Source of the DNA: Shewanella baltica
GTDB taxonomy: Bacteria; Pseudomonadota; Gammaproteobacteria; Enterobacterales; Shewanellaceae
Direction: 5' to 3'
Assembly (NCBI RefSeq): GCF_900456975.1
Contig: NZ_UGYM01000002.1
Coordinates: 1,550,001 to 1,614,000, forward strand
DNA: 64,000 nt
Shown here: positions 18,497-27,341 of the stretch, piece after piece
Layout of the letters: each line of letters starts with the position of its first letter
Numbering within the stretch: position 1 is the stretch's first letter
The notes under the pieces: generated by a model
Database searches by the model: none
Told to the model about the DNA's origin: nothing
The model's input: only the letters and a program-made list of their open reading frames with translations
Translations under genes and position numbers: made by a program

Positions 18497-18619
18497 ATGA
18501 GTAGTCAGCCGTTTAAAGACCCATTTAATTTTTTGTATTTTATTGGTTTTATTTTAGTTTTACTGTTGCCGACTCTGCCAGCAAGCCTGTCTTGGTTAAA
18601 GCACTTAGGTCTAATTTAA
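18497..18619 (+). CDS. 40-residue single-pass membrane protein
   Basis: A short gene with AGAGGAGCTG directly upstream of its ATG, so translation is likely. The product begins MSSQPFKDPFNFLYF, has one hydrophobic helix (about residues 14-28, IGFILVLLLPTLP) and ends in a short amphipathic tail (SWLKHLGLI). I do not recognise the family. Its own leader holds a CRP-like site and a hairpin terminator follows, so it looks like an independent transcription unit. Such proteins often serve as small subunits of membrane complexes, but no partner is visible here. Confidence 0.65.
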   Translation: MSSQPFKDPFNFLYFIGFILVLLLPTLPASLSWLKHLGLI

Positions 18620-18650
18620 GCGAGCGTTAATCTCGAGCGCATAGACTATT

Positions 18651-18676
18651 GGCCACTCTTAGAGTGGCTTTTGTTT
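18651..18676 (+). terminator. Terminator after the 40-residue gene
   Basis: GCCACTC, a short loop and its complement GAGTGGC are followed by TTTTGTTTTT, ending about 25 bp before the ybaN start. Confidence 0.75.
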
Positions 18677-18700
18677 TTCCGATAAAGGGTAAGTTAATCT

Positions 18701-19069
18701 ATGGTATTAAAGCGCGGATTATTTTTATTGTTAGGTTTAACCGCGTTAGCCTTAGGTTTACTCGGTATCGTGCTGCCCTTGCTGCCGACCGTGCCGTTTA
18801 TCTTGCTTGCCGCTTTCTGCTTTGCCCGCTCCAGTGAACGTTTACACTATTGGTTGATGACTCACCCATGGTTTGCCGATGCCTTAACCCAGTGGCAAGA
18901 GCAGCGAGCAATGCGTAAAGGATTGAAACGCAAAGCTATGATAGTCAGCGCGCTGAGTTTTAGTGTGAGCATTATTGTGGTGCCCATCCTTTGGGTAAAA
19001 GGTTTGCTGCTCGTGATGGCACTCGTCTTACTCTGGTATCTCAAAGGGATCCCTGAAATAGCGGAATAG
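18701..19069 (+). CDS. ybaN: YbaN-type inner-membrane protein (DUF454)
   Basis: A 122-residue membrane protein of the DUF454 family. Two N-terminal hydrophobic segments (LFLLLGLTALALGLLGIVLPLLP and FILLAAFCFA) are joined by a short turn. A basic cytosolic stretch follows (RAMRKGLKRKAM), then further hydrophobic segments to the end. The function is unknown. Its place directly before apt matches the E. coli order ybaN-apt, which supports the assignment. It runs into the apt unit but a hairpin terminator lies between them. Confidence 0.88.
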   Translation: MVLKRGLFLLLGLTALALGLLGIVLPLLPTVPFILLAAFCFARSSERLHYWLMTHPWFADALTQWQEQRAMRKGLKRKAMIVSALSFSVSIIVVPILWVKGLLLVMALVLLWYLKGIPEIAE

Positions 19070-19251
19070 AGCGACACTGTGGATTCAATGCATGACAGAT
19101 AGTTTTCGTCGCGTCATGGTTGAGGTGATTTAACACTGTGTCGACAGGGTTTGATCTGAGGCACAAATTGATAACCTTTCCATCACTTGTGCGTTGTGAT
19201 TGTTGCAACTAAAACTAAAGCGGCATAAGCTTTGTCCGACTTTCGACAATG

Positions 19252-19277
19252 CGTCCACCCAGTGTGGACGTTTTGTT
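19252..19277 (+). terminator. Terminator between ybaN and apt
   Basis: Stem CGTCCAC/GTGGACG with a five-base loop is followed by TTTTGTTTT. It ends about 55 bp before apt, so apt needs a promoter in the short remaining gap or readthrough. Confidence 0.75.
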
Positions 19278-19330
19278 TTATACCGCCAACGCTAGGTTGG
19301 TGAATTGATTAAGTAACTTATTAAGTAAAT

Positions 19331-19885
19331 ATGATGGCTATGAATACAGAAACCTTATCCTTGATAAAGCAAAGCATTAAAACGATTCCTAATTATCCTA
19401 AGGAAGGGATTTTATTTCGAGATGTCACCAGTTTGCTTGAGAATGCAGCCGCCTATAAAGCGACCATCGACTTGTTAGTTGAACATTATCGTGGCCAAGG
19501 CTTTACCAAAATTGTGGGCACTGAAGCCCGTGGTTTCTTATTCGGCGCGCCGCTGGCTTTAGAATTGGGTGTGGGTTTTGTGCCTGTGCGTAAACCGGGT
19601 AAATTACCGCGTGCGACTATCAGCCAAAGCTATGAACTGGAATACGGTCACGATAGCCTAGAAATTCATACCGATGCGATTAATCCAAATGACAAAGTGC
19701 TAGTGGTTGACGATTTACTCGCGACTGGCGGTACTATCGAAGCGACCGTTAAACTCATTCGCCAACTGGGCGGTGAAGTTAAACATGCGGCCTTTGTGAT
19801 CTCATTACCTGATTTAGGTGGTGAAGCACGTTTAACCGCTTTAGGGCTTGAGTTGGTTAAACTTTGTGAGTTTGAAGGCGAATAA
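19331..19885 (+). CDS. apt: Adenine phosphoribosyltransferase
   Basis: Makes AMP from adenine and PRPP in purine salvage, in the cytosol. The 184-residue sequence has the N-terminal [18 protein letters not shown] region, the [14 protein letters not shown] loop and the PRPP-binding motif [16 protein letters not shown]. Length matches E. coli Apt (183). The start could be either of the two adjacent ATG codons or the one at MNTET; the ribosome-binding site is weak for all. dnaX follows closely, as in E. coli. Confidence 0.96.
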   Translation: MMAMNTETLSLIKQSIKTIPNYPKEGILFRDVTSLLENAAAYKATIDLLVEHYRGQGFTKIVGTEARGFLFGAPLALELGVGFVPVRKPGKLPRATISQSYELEYGHDSLEIHTDAINPNDKVLVVDDLLATGGTIEATVKLIRQLGGEVKHAAFVISLPDLGGEARLTALGLELVKLCEFEGE

Positions 19886-20003
19886 ATCTGCAGCTAAAGG
19901 CGCCTTGGGATAGTTTGATGGCATGTCAAATCATGACATGTTATCTTTCAAAGTTCTCGGGGCGCATGCTCCCGCTCTTGTATCACATACTCTGGGGAGT
20001 TCC

Positions 20004-23000
20004 ATGTCATATCAGGTGTTAGCCAGAAAATGGCGCCCTGCCACATTTGATCAAATGGTTGGCCAAAGCCATGTTTTGCATGCCTTGACCAATGCGTTAA
20101 GCCAGCAGCGCTTACATCATGCTTACCTGTTTACGGGAACGCGCGGTGTCGGTAAAACCAGCTTGGCGCGACTCTTTGCCAAAGGCTTAAATTGCGAACA
20201 AGGCGTGACAGCCACTCCCTGTGGTGTTTGCGGTAGCTGTGTGGAAATCGCCCAAGGCCGTTTTGTCGATTTAATTGAAGTCGATGCCGCGTCCCGCACT
20301 AAGGTCGATGACACCCGTGAGCTGTTAGACAATGTGCAGTATCGTCCGACCCGTGGCCGTTTTAAGGTTTATCTCATCGACGAAGTGCATATGCTGTCGC
20401 GCAGCAGTTTTAACGCACTGCTAAAAACCTTAGAAGAACCCCCCGAGCACGTTAAATTTCTTCTGGCGACAACCGACCCACAGAAACTGCCCGTGACTGT
20501 GTTATCCCGTTGTTTGCAGTTCAATTTAAAAAGTCTGACCCAAGGCGAAATTGGCACTCAGCTCAATCATATCTTGACCCAAGAGCAGTTTCCCTTTGAT
20601 GCTGAAGCCATAAAGCTTCTTGCCAAAGCCGCCAACGGCAGTATGCGTGATGCCTTGAGTTTGACCGATCAAGCGATCGCCTTTGGTGGCGGCAATGTGA
20701 TGCTCACTCAAGTGCAAACTATGCTTGGCAGTATTGATGAGCAGCATGTGGTTGCCTTGCTTAAAGCCTTAACCGATGCCGATATTGGCGTGTTAATGCA
20801 CACCTGTGCCCAAGTGCTGGCGTACGGCGCCGATGCCCAAGAAGTGCTGCGCAGTTTGCTTGAGCTGTTACATCAAATTACTTTGACTCAATTTGCCCCA
20901 GTTTGCGCGCAGCAATCTTTATATAGCGCGCAAATTCGCGCCTTTGCTGAGCAGCTGACGCCGGAGCAAGTGCAGCTTTATTATCAGATTTTATTAACGG
21001 GCCGCAAAGATTTACCCCATGCACCAGATCCTAAATCGGGTCTTGAGATGGCGCTGTTACGGGCTGTTGCCTTTGTGCCAGAAAAGCCGGTAAAGCGCTG
21101 GCAGCCTGATGCGGTCGCTGAGATCCGTTTACCCGAAGGGCAAACGCCCGTTGCGGCAACTGCTGCAGCGCAAGCTCCCCATGCAAATGAACAACAGTGT
21201 GCAGAAACTCATACTGCTGCACCGCATACCACTGAAAAAGTGCTTGCTGAAAAAAAAACAGCATTAATTGAGCAAGCAAGCGCTAACCAGCAAGTTGAAA
21301 CCGCGCAAGCGGTCGCCGTTACAACGGCTGAAGCGTCAATTGAGCCAGCAGATGCTGTAGAGCAGGCGCTTGATGCTGAGCTCGAAGCGGATGCGGCATT
21401 AATTGCCGAACAGGCGGTGATTTTAAGTCAGGCTCAGAGTCAGGGATTTAACGCTGACAGCTTAAACGCTGACACAGTTAATGCTGAGGTAGAGCCTCAA
21501 ACTCAAACAGTATCAACCGCTCAAGCGCCTTCTATACACATTTCTGAACCCGTTGCTGACATTGAAGCATCGGTTGCCAGTCTTGATGCTCATAATAGTG
21601 AAGTTCCTGAATTAATTGGGGCAACTGCCGAGTCGAGTATTGTTAATCCAGCTGCGGCTGAAATGGTTGTTGATTCAACACCTGCTGATAACAACAGCGC
21701 AGCTGAGAACACACTGGATAACAATCCCACCGCTAACAACACGCTTGAGCAAAAGGGGCTTGATGAACATCGCCCCTATGGAACTGAAGCCGAGCATTCA
21801 TATCCAGCGATGGAAGCTTATGCCCAAGAGTCAGCACCGCTCGATTCCTATCAAGATGCTTATGTTGAATTCTCTTCCGGCTCTTACAATGATGACGATT
21901 TTCATCACAGCTTTGAGTCTCATGCTGTGCCTGATGATGTTCAACACTCAGCTAATGTTCAACACTCAGATAGTGTTCAACATTCTGCTGATGTTCAAAG
22001 CGCAGCAAGTATTCAAAGTGCTTTAGGCATGCAAGGCTCTGTTGATAGTCAGTCAGCTGCAATGGCTCAAGTGTCTCCTCAGACACTAACTCCAATTTCA
22101 ATTCCAACACTAGCCTCCGCATCCTTAGCCGATGATGATATTCTCTCGGCTGTGTTGGCTGCGCGAGATTCACTGTTATCGGATCTCGACGCCTTAAGTG
22201 TTAAGGACGGTGATGAAAAAAAGTCGTCACTGGACTCAAAGTTAAAGACACCAAACAGTAAAGCCAATGGGATCAGTTTATCAAAACCTGCCAGTAAAAG
22301 TGATGCAAGTAAGACAAGTGCGTCATTCTCTGCCGATCCCGCCGCTGATTTAGATCCCGATTTAACAATAGATTTCGATGATGATTTTGACTTAGATCTT
22401 GAGCCAATTGCTCTGCATCAATCAGTGCCTTCGGCTGCAAGCGCATCAGGTTCTGTCCCTGCTGAACCAGTCAAACCGGCAACATATGATCGTCCACCTT
22501 GGGAGGCTGCGCCAGAAGTAGCGTCAACAGCTGAGCTTATCGAAACGACTCAGGTTGATAGCGGCAATACTAATATCGCTGATGCTGTGATGGCTCAAGG
22601 CTCTGATATAAATGATGACTCTGCCAGCAGTTGCCAAGGATCTTTAGAGACTAGCAACACTGCCAATGACGGACAGAATAATGCGGCATATGGCAATGAC
22701 TCCCGGAGTGCTGAGCAGGATTCAGGTTCGAAGTCACAAGCGCTTCAAACTCAAGCAAGGCATCAAGATAAAGTGCAAGCTACCGCATTAACGCCGGCTA
22801 GCACGACTGCACTGACTCAGACGGCTAGCGCTGTTGAGCGCACGCAGGAGAGGGAAGTCGCGCTTAGTACACTTCCGATCAGCGGTCATCCATTAGATTT
22901 GCATTGGTACAAGTTGATGGCGAGCTTAGAGATCGGCGGGCGAGTACGGCAACTGGCGGTTAATTCCGTTTGCCAAACCCAGAGCGATCCTTTGCCGCTG

Positions 23001-23336
23001 CTGCTTAAGCCAAATCAGAAACATCTTGCGGCCGATGTCGCCATAGTACAGCTTGAGCAAGCCTTAAGTGCTGCGCTTGGGAACCCAAGACGGGTACAAG
23101 TGGTCATAGGAATCGATGCGCAGCGGGAAACGCCTTTAGAGTTACGTAAACGTTTCCACCAAGAGTTGCTGCAACAGGCGCATCAATCACTGATCCATGA
23201 TGACAATGTGCAATGGTTGATCCAACGTATGGGCGCCGAACTCGATGCCGACAGTTTAGTGTATCCGCCCGAGTTGTTGAATTTACGCAGTCAGCAAATA
23301 CAAGCGTTACCTGAGTTAACTGAGGCGGCGAGTTAA
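20004..23336 (+). CDS. dnaX: DNA polymerase III subunits tau and gamma
   Basis: Clamp-loader ATPase. From the N-terminus: MSYQVLARKWRP, Walker A (GTRGVGKTS), zinc module (CGVCGSC), Walker B (LIDEVHMLS), the SRC sensor and collar domain to about residue 365. The tau C-terminal part (HWYKLMASLEIGGRVRQLAVN to the end) should bind DnaB and the alpha subunit. Between them lies an acidic Ala/Ser/Gln-rich linker of roughly 550 residues, giving 1110 residues against 643 in E. coli. I chose the ATG at 20004; the upstream in-frame extension is unconserved. An A9 run at 21250-21258 can produce a gamma form of about 422 residues (separate entry). Confidence 0.95.
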   Translation: MSYQVLARKWRPATFDQMVGQSHVLHALTNALSQQRLHHAYLFTGTRGVGKTSLARLFAKGLNCEQGVTATPCGVCGSCVEIAQGRFVDLIEVDAASRTKVDDTRELLDNVQYRPTRGRFKVYLIDEVHMLSRSSFNALLKTLEEPPEHVKFLLATTDPQKLPVTVLSRCLQFNLKSLTQGEIGTQLNHILTQEQFPFDAEAIKLLAKAANGSMRDALSLTDQAIAFGGGNVMLTQVQTMLGSIDEQHVVALLKALTDADIGVLMHTCAQVLAYGADAQEVLRSLLELLHQITLTQFAPVCAQQSLYSAQIRAFAEQLTPEQVQLYYQILLTGRKDLPHAPDPKSGLEMALLRAVAFVPEKPVKRWQPDAVAEIRLPEGQTPVAATAAAQAPHANEQQCAETHTAAPHTTEKVLAEKKTALIEQASANQQVETAQAVAVTTAEASIEPADAVEQALDAELEADAALIAEQAVILSQAQSQGFNADSLNADTVNAEVEPQTQTVSTAQAPSIHISEPVADIEASVASLDAHNSEVPELIGATAESSIVNPAAAEMVVDSTPADNNSAAENTLDNNPTANNTLEQKGLDEHRPYGTEAEHSYPAMEAYAQESAPLDSYQDAYVEFSSGSYNDDDFHHSFESHAVPDDVQHSANVQHSDSVQHSADVQSAASIQSALGMQGSVDSQSAAMAQVSPQTLTPISIPTLASASLADDDILSAVLAARDSLLSDLDALSVKDGDEKKSSLDSKLKTPNSKANGISLSKPASKSDASKTSASFSADPAADLDPDLTIDFDDDFDLDLEPIALHQSVPSAASASGSVPAEPVKPATYDRPPWEAAPEVASTAELIETTQVDSGNTNIADAVMAQGSDINDDSASSCQGSLETSNTANDGQNNAAYGNDSRSAEQDSGSKSQALQTQARHQDKVQATALTPASTTALTQTASAVERTQEREVALSTLPISGHPLDLHWYKLMASLEIGGRVRQLAVNSVCQTQSDPLPLLLKPNQKHLAADVAIVQLEQALSAALGNPRRVQVVIGIDAQRETPLELRKRFHQELLQQAHQSLIHDDNVQWLIQRMGAELDADSLVYPPELLNLRSQQIQALPELTEAAS
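21250..21271 (+). promoter_or_regulatory. dnaX slippery A9 run and gamma stop
   Basis: The in-frame codons GAA AAA AAA ACA contain nine A residues. A -1 shift reads AAC AGC ATT AAT and then TGA at 21269-21271, after 418 tau codons. A +1 shift meets TAA at 21265-21267. The site falls almost exactly where E. coli dnaX shifts to make gamma (431 residues). Either ribosomal frameshifting or polymerase slippage would work. Confidence 0.7.
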
Positions 23337-23559
23337 CCATTATTGACGAGCCCTTGGGTAAAATGTTCGTCGTTAATTTGTAACCTTGTGGTTTAAATTT
23401 GAGCTTGAAGTGCATATTTATAGTGATGCTGCTGAGAAACTCGGCATCGAGATCATAAGTTTATTAACAAGATAACGGCATTGATTGCCAATCCCATTTA
23501 TTTAAGTAAGATTAGCCGCGTTAATGCTTGCGACTAACCCTAATAGAAGAGAAAAGACT

Positions 23560-23889
23560 ATGTTTGGAAAAGGCGGTATGGGCAATCTGATGAAACAGGC
23601 CCAGATGATGCAAGAAAAAATGGCCAAAGTGCAGGAAGAAATCGCCCGTATGGAAATGGTGGGTGAATCTGGTGCAGGTTTGGTGAAAGTCACCATGACT
23701 GGCGCGCACACAGTGCGTAAAGTTGAAATCGACCCAAGCCTGATGGAAGACGACAAAGAAATGCTGGAAGATTTGATTGCTGCGGCTTGTAATGACGCTG
23801 CCCGTCGAATCGAAGAAAACCAAAAAACTAAAATGGCCGAAGTCACTGGTGGTATGCAATTACCTCCAGGCATGAAAATGCCATTTTAA
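23560..23889 (+). CDS. ybaB: YbaB/EbfC nucleoid-associated protein
   Basis: A 109-residue DNA-binding protein that forms a dimer shaped like tweezers. It has the typical N-terminal [21 protein letters not shown] helix, the [24 protein letters not shown] core and a C-terminal LPPGMKMPF. The start at 23560 is chosen over an upstream ATG because the family begins at MFGKGG and purines (AGAAGAGAAAAG) precede it. It sits between dnaX and recR with 12 bp to recR, the widely conserved order, and is probably co-transcribed with recR. Confidence 0.95.
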   Translation: MFGKGGMGNLMKQAQMMQEKMAKVQEEIARMEMVGESGAGLVKVTMTGAHTVRKVEIDPSLMEDDKEMLEDLIAAACNDAARRIEENQKTKMAEVTGGMQLPPGMKMPF

Positions 23890-23901
23890 TTGAGATAGCC
23901 G

Positions 23902-24501
23902 ATGAAATTTAGTCCACTGTTAGATGAGTTAATTCAGTCCCTGCGTTGTTTACCTGGGGTTGGGCCTAAATCGGCGCAACGTATGGCGTTTCAGTTACTC
24001 GAGCGCGACAGAAAAGCAGGGCTTAAATTAGCCAGTGCGCTGTCCAGTGCGATGAGTGACGTCGGTCATTGCCAGTCTTGCCGAACCTACACTGAAGAAA
24101 CCCTCTGTCCGATTTGTGCTAGCCATAAACGCGGTACGTCTTCCACCATTTGTGTGGTGGAAACGCCGGCCGATGTGTTAGCCATTGAGGCGGGTGGACA
24201 TTTCACCGGTCGCTACTTTGTTCTTTTAGGTCATTTATCGCCACTCGATGGTGTTGGGCCAGAAGAGCTAGGTTTAGCGTTACTCGAGCGCCACTTGGCT
24301 TCGGGTGATGTGGCCGAGTTGATTTTAGCGACCAATCCGACGGTAGAAGGCGAGGCAACAGCGCATTTTATTGCTGATATGGCCAGACGCCATAAGGTGA
24401 TGATCAGTCGCATCGCCCACGGCGTGCCCGTTGGTGGCGAGCTTGAATATGTGGATAGCACGACGTTAGCCTTGTCATTCAATGGCCGTTTACCGCTTTA
24501 A
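23902..24501 (+). CDS. recR: Recombination mediator RecR
   Basis: A 199-residue protein of the RecFOR pathway that helps load RecA on SSB-coated gaps. An N-terminal helix-hairpin-helix ([20 protein letters not shown]) is followed by a C4 zinc finger ([16 protein letters not shown]), a Toprim domain ([35 protein letters not shown]) and the C-terminal Walker B-like segment. Length equals that of most RecR proteins. In E. coli htpG follows recR, but here the next gene is a GNAT enzyme and htpG lies 36 kb away. Confidence 0.96.
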
Positions 24502-24604
24502 CAGAACACAGTGACTCAGTTTAGTTAGTGTAATGCGATTGATTATATTAGCTTAATTTAAATGCTGAACTGTTCGACTCGACTCAATTGTCGCGATATC
24601 CCTT

Positions 24605-24640
24605 AAACCCGCCAAGAACCTATCTTGAGCGGGTTTTTAT
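24605..24640 (+). terminator. Terminator after recR
   Basis: A 13-bp stem with one bulge (AAACCCGC CAAGA pairing with TCTTG A GCGGGTTT) is followed by a T-run. The rest of the 460-bp gap before the GNAT gene shows no other gene. Confidence 0.75.
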
Positions 24641-24961
24641 TTGCCCAGTGTTTTAACCTAGATGTCGAGGCTGGGTTGTGGTGATAGGGCCGTGGAGATA
24701 GCGCTGTGCTTCAATCCTCATTTCAATTGATATCTACCCATATAAAAACTAGGTTTATCAATAGTTTTTTAAATTTCATACTTGTCTTATGCGAGCTTCA
24801 TCCGTAAAGTCGGTTTGATAAGAAGCGGGCTAAGTTGCGATTTACCACAGTGTTCGTGCCTTTGTGCCTAAGCTAATTCGTGGATTTAGATCTGTGTGCT
24901 TAGCTCTGTGTACGTTGAACCGGACAGGTATTTTTTATTAGAAAACCATGGAGGGGACTCA

Positions 24962-25453
24962 TTGGAAAAGATTACGATTAGGCATGCAGAGAAGCGTGAC
25001 GCCGCAGCCATTCAAGCCGTATATGCCTGCCCAAATGCCTATACTGGTACCTTACAACTCCCTTGGCCATCGACCGATAAATGGGAGTCACGCCTTGCGG
25101 CAACATCGAATCATATTAGTCGCTATGTCGCAGAGATTGACGGTGAAATTGTCGGCGAGTTGGGTTTTGAGGTGTATGAGCAACCCCGTCGTAGGCATGT
25201 TGCCTCCTTTGGAATGGGGGTAAAAGACAGCTACCAAGGCCGCGGTGTTGGTAGCGCCTTGATTAACGTTATGCTTGAGCTTACCGATAAATGGATGAAT
25301 ATAAAACGAATTGAATTAACGGTTTATACCGACAATCATGCCGCCATTGGTCTATATAAAAAGTTTGGTTTTGTAATGGAAGGTGAGTCGAAGGATTTTG
25401 CCTTTAGAAATGGTGAGTTTGTCAGTGTGTATCATATGGCGCGGATAAAATAG
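24962..25453 (+). CDS. GNAT N-acetyltransferase, YhhY/AaaT-like
   Basis: A 163-residue GNAT enzyme. It closely follows E. coli YhhY (AaaT) along its length: ITIRHAEKRD at the start, LQLPWPS, VGELGFEVYEQPRRRHVASFG, the acetyl-CoA loop QGRGVGSALI, then RIELTVYTDNHAAIGLYKKFGF and FRNGEFVSVYHMARIK. YhhY acetylates some free amino acids; the same activity is only inferred here. I chose a TTG start at 24962 because GGAGGGG precedes it by six bases and homology begins there. The upstream ATG of the longer frame has no such site. Confidence 0.88.
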   Translation: MEKITIRHAEKRDAAAIQAVYACPNAYTGTLQLPWPSTDKWESRLAATSNHISRYVAEIDGEIVGELGFEVYEQPRRRHVASFGMGVKDSYQGRGVGSALINVMLELTDKWMNIKRIELTVYTDNHAAIGLYKKFGFVMEGESKDFAFRNGEFVSVYHMARIK

Positions 25454-25690
25454 CATGCTGGTCTTGGCACTATTTTAACGGTTGCTTAAGGCATTTACTT
25501 TAAGAATGGACTCTAAGCGCTCATTCCAAGTCCTAACTTTAAGTCATAACTATATGATCTGACGCTAAGTGCTCAATCTAAGAACTTACTTCAAGTGCTC
25601 ACTTCACAAACCGAGGTCTGGGATAGCATTAAGCGCTCATTTTCAGAGCTCGCTTTAGGTGCTAAGTGTGTGTCTATCTCAACTTTTAAG
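25454..25690. repeat. Degenerate short direct repeats around AAGCGCTCA
   Basis: The gap before the membrane-protein gene contains TAAGCGCTCATT at 25514 and again at 25630, with variants TAAGTGCTCAAT (25566), CAAGTGCTCACTT (25592) and TTAGGTGCTAAG (about 25654). Spacing is irregular (26 to 52 bp). No gene is visible and no function is suggested. Confidence 0.5.
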
Positions 25691-25698
25691 GATAAAAA

Positions 25699-26112
25699 AT
25701 GGGACTCATTTTATTGCCACTACTGATACTTTGGTTGGGTGTCGGTATTTATGCCATTCGTATCGGCTATCAAGTCTTGGCAGGGACATCTCAATTAAGC
25801 TATACACTCAGCGTTTGTGCGATCGCTATGGTGGCATTACTGCTTTATCTCTATTTCGGTTTCGCTCAATTTAAGGAAAATAAAGCGTTGTGGGCGTTCG
25901 AAATTCCGATGTTTTTTGCTGCGAATAAGCTCGCTTTTGGCGTCATGATCCTTGGTCTTTTGCTGCACTGGTTCGGTCAAGGTGTTCTCACTTCCGCTTA
26001 TTTGAAACCTCTACCTTTCATCATGATTTTCACCGTTTCCTTTGGTGCTATGGCAGGAGTCATATTGTCCGACACCTTCATGGCGAAATTTGAAATCCAA
26101 AAAACGCATTGA
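25699..26112 (+). CDS. Small multi-pass membrane protein, unknown
   Basis: A 137-residue protein with four predicted membrane segments: about residues 2-27 (LILLPLLILWLGVGIYAI), 37-53, 69-91 and 103-125. The start has AAGGATAAAA just upstream. I recognise no family. No charged residues in the membrane segments suggest a transport path. It lies between the GNAT gene and the decayed end of the initiator-tRNA array, on the opposite strand to the tRNAs. Confidence 0.75.
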   Translation: MGLILLPLLILWLGVGIYAIRIGYQVLAGTSQLSYTLSVCAIAMVALLLYLYFGFAQFKENKALWAFEIPMFFAANKLAFGVMILGLLLHWFGQGVLTSAYLKPLPFIMIFTVSFGAMAGVILSDTFMAKFEIQKTH

Positions 26113-26147
26113 TGTCAGCTAATCAGGTTAAATTTTTAGTTCGAATG

Positions 26148-26214
26148 CTGTTGCTGAAGTGGATTTGAACTGACGATCTTCGATCGCTATTTATAGAGAG
26201 TTGAGTCCGACGAG
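26148..26214 (-). pseudogene. Decayed tRNA-fMet remnant
   Basis: The sequence around GGATTTGAACTGACGATCTTCG matches the T-arm and variable region of the adjacent tRNA-fMet genes with several changes, followed by a disrupted anticodon arm and a residual GTCCGACGAG. It cannot fold as a tRNA. Confidence 0.65.
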
Positions 26215-26268
26215 GGAGAATTTTGATCTGGTAAGGATTTTAAAGAAGGTTATTACTGATTTTAGATA

Positions 26269-26292
26269 CAAAAAAACCAGCATATGCTGGTT
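26269..26292 (-). terminator. Terminator of the tRNA-fMet array
   Basis: The palindrome AACCAGCATATGCTGGTT runs into a T-run on the minus strand, directly after the last intact tRNA-fMet gene. Confidence 0.8.
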
Positions 26293-26296
26293 AAAT

Positions 26297-26373
<77 letters not shown>

Positions 26374-26420
26374 TCCGATTGTTGCTATTAATAACTGTTT
26401 AAATTCTGTCATCTAAGAAT

Positions 26421-26497
<77 letters not shown>

Positions 26498-26544
26498 TCC
26501 GATTAATGCTGTTAATAACTGTTTGAATTCTGTCATCTAAGAAT

Positions 26545-26621
<77 letters not shown>

Positions 26622-26668
26622 TCCGATTGTTGCTGTTAATAACTGTTTTAATTCTGTCATTTAAGAAT

Positions 26669-26745
<77 letters not shown>

Positions 26746-26792
26746 TCCGATTGTTGCTATGAATAACTATTTTAATTCTGTCATTTAAGAAT

Positions 26793-26877
26793 TTCTGCCG
26801 AAGCCGGATTTGAACCGACGACCTTCGCCTGTTGTTTATAATGAGTCGAGCCCGATGAGCTGTTTCTCGTTATAAAC
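26793..26877 (-). pseudogene. Decayed tRNA-fMet copy carrying an inverted repeat
   Basis: It starts exactly one 124-bp period after copy 4. It keeps the T-arm and the upstream spacer, but the acceptor end is altered (CTGCCGAAG) and the anticodon region is replaced by a longer segment. That segment is flanked by a 12-bp inverted repeat, GTTTATAATGAG at 26834-26845 and CTCGTTATAAAC at 26866-26877. It is not a functional tRNA. Confidence 0.75.
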
Positions 26878-26889
26878 ACATATAGAAAG

Positions 26890-26966
<77 letters not shown>

Positions 26967-27007
26967 TCCGATATCTATCTGTTTTACTTTACTATTTTGC
27001 TTTAAAT

Positions 27008-27084
<77 letters not shown>

Positions 27085-27105
27085 TCCGTCTTCAAAGCGG
27101 GGCAG

Positions 27106-27134
27106 ACTATAACGGCAGTGCCCTTGCAATGCAA
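27106..27134 (-). promoter_or_regulatory. Promoter of the tRNA-fMet array
   Basis: On the minus strand TTGCAT and TATAGT are separated by 17 bp and followed by a G+C-rich discriminator (CTGCCCCGC), the pattern of growth-rate-controlled stable-RNA promoters. It ends about 20 bp before the first tRNA. Confidence 0.7.
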
Positions 27135-27341
27135 GGACGAAGATTGAAAAAGGTGGTGAACGCTTAAATATAAAGCGGGATGGGCGGCATTCATACGATT
27201 TACGTATAAGTTGGGGATTTTTCGTCGATTCTCTTAGGCCAAGACAGTGACTAAATAGGGCTTTGGCTAATAACTGTTTATCTTTTATGTATCCGAGCAG
27301 GTATAATGTCGCTTTGATTTTGACTGCGTACTGATTATCCC

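Noticed and set aside
21250-21258. A9 run in dnaX as a possible sequencing or assembly error breaking the gene
   Set aside because: The long frame continues correctly into the conserved tau C-terminal domain, so the genomic reading is consistent.
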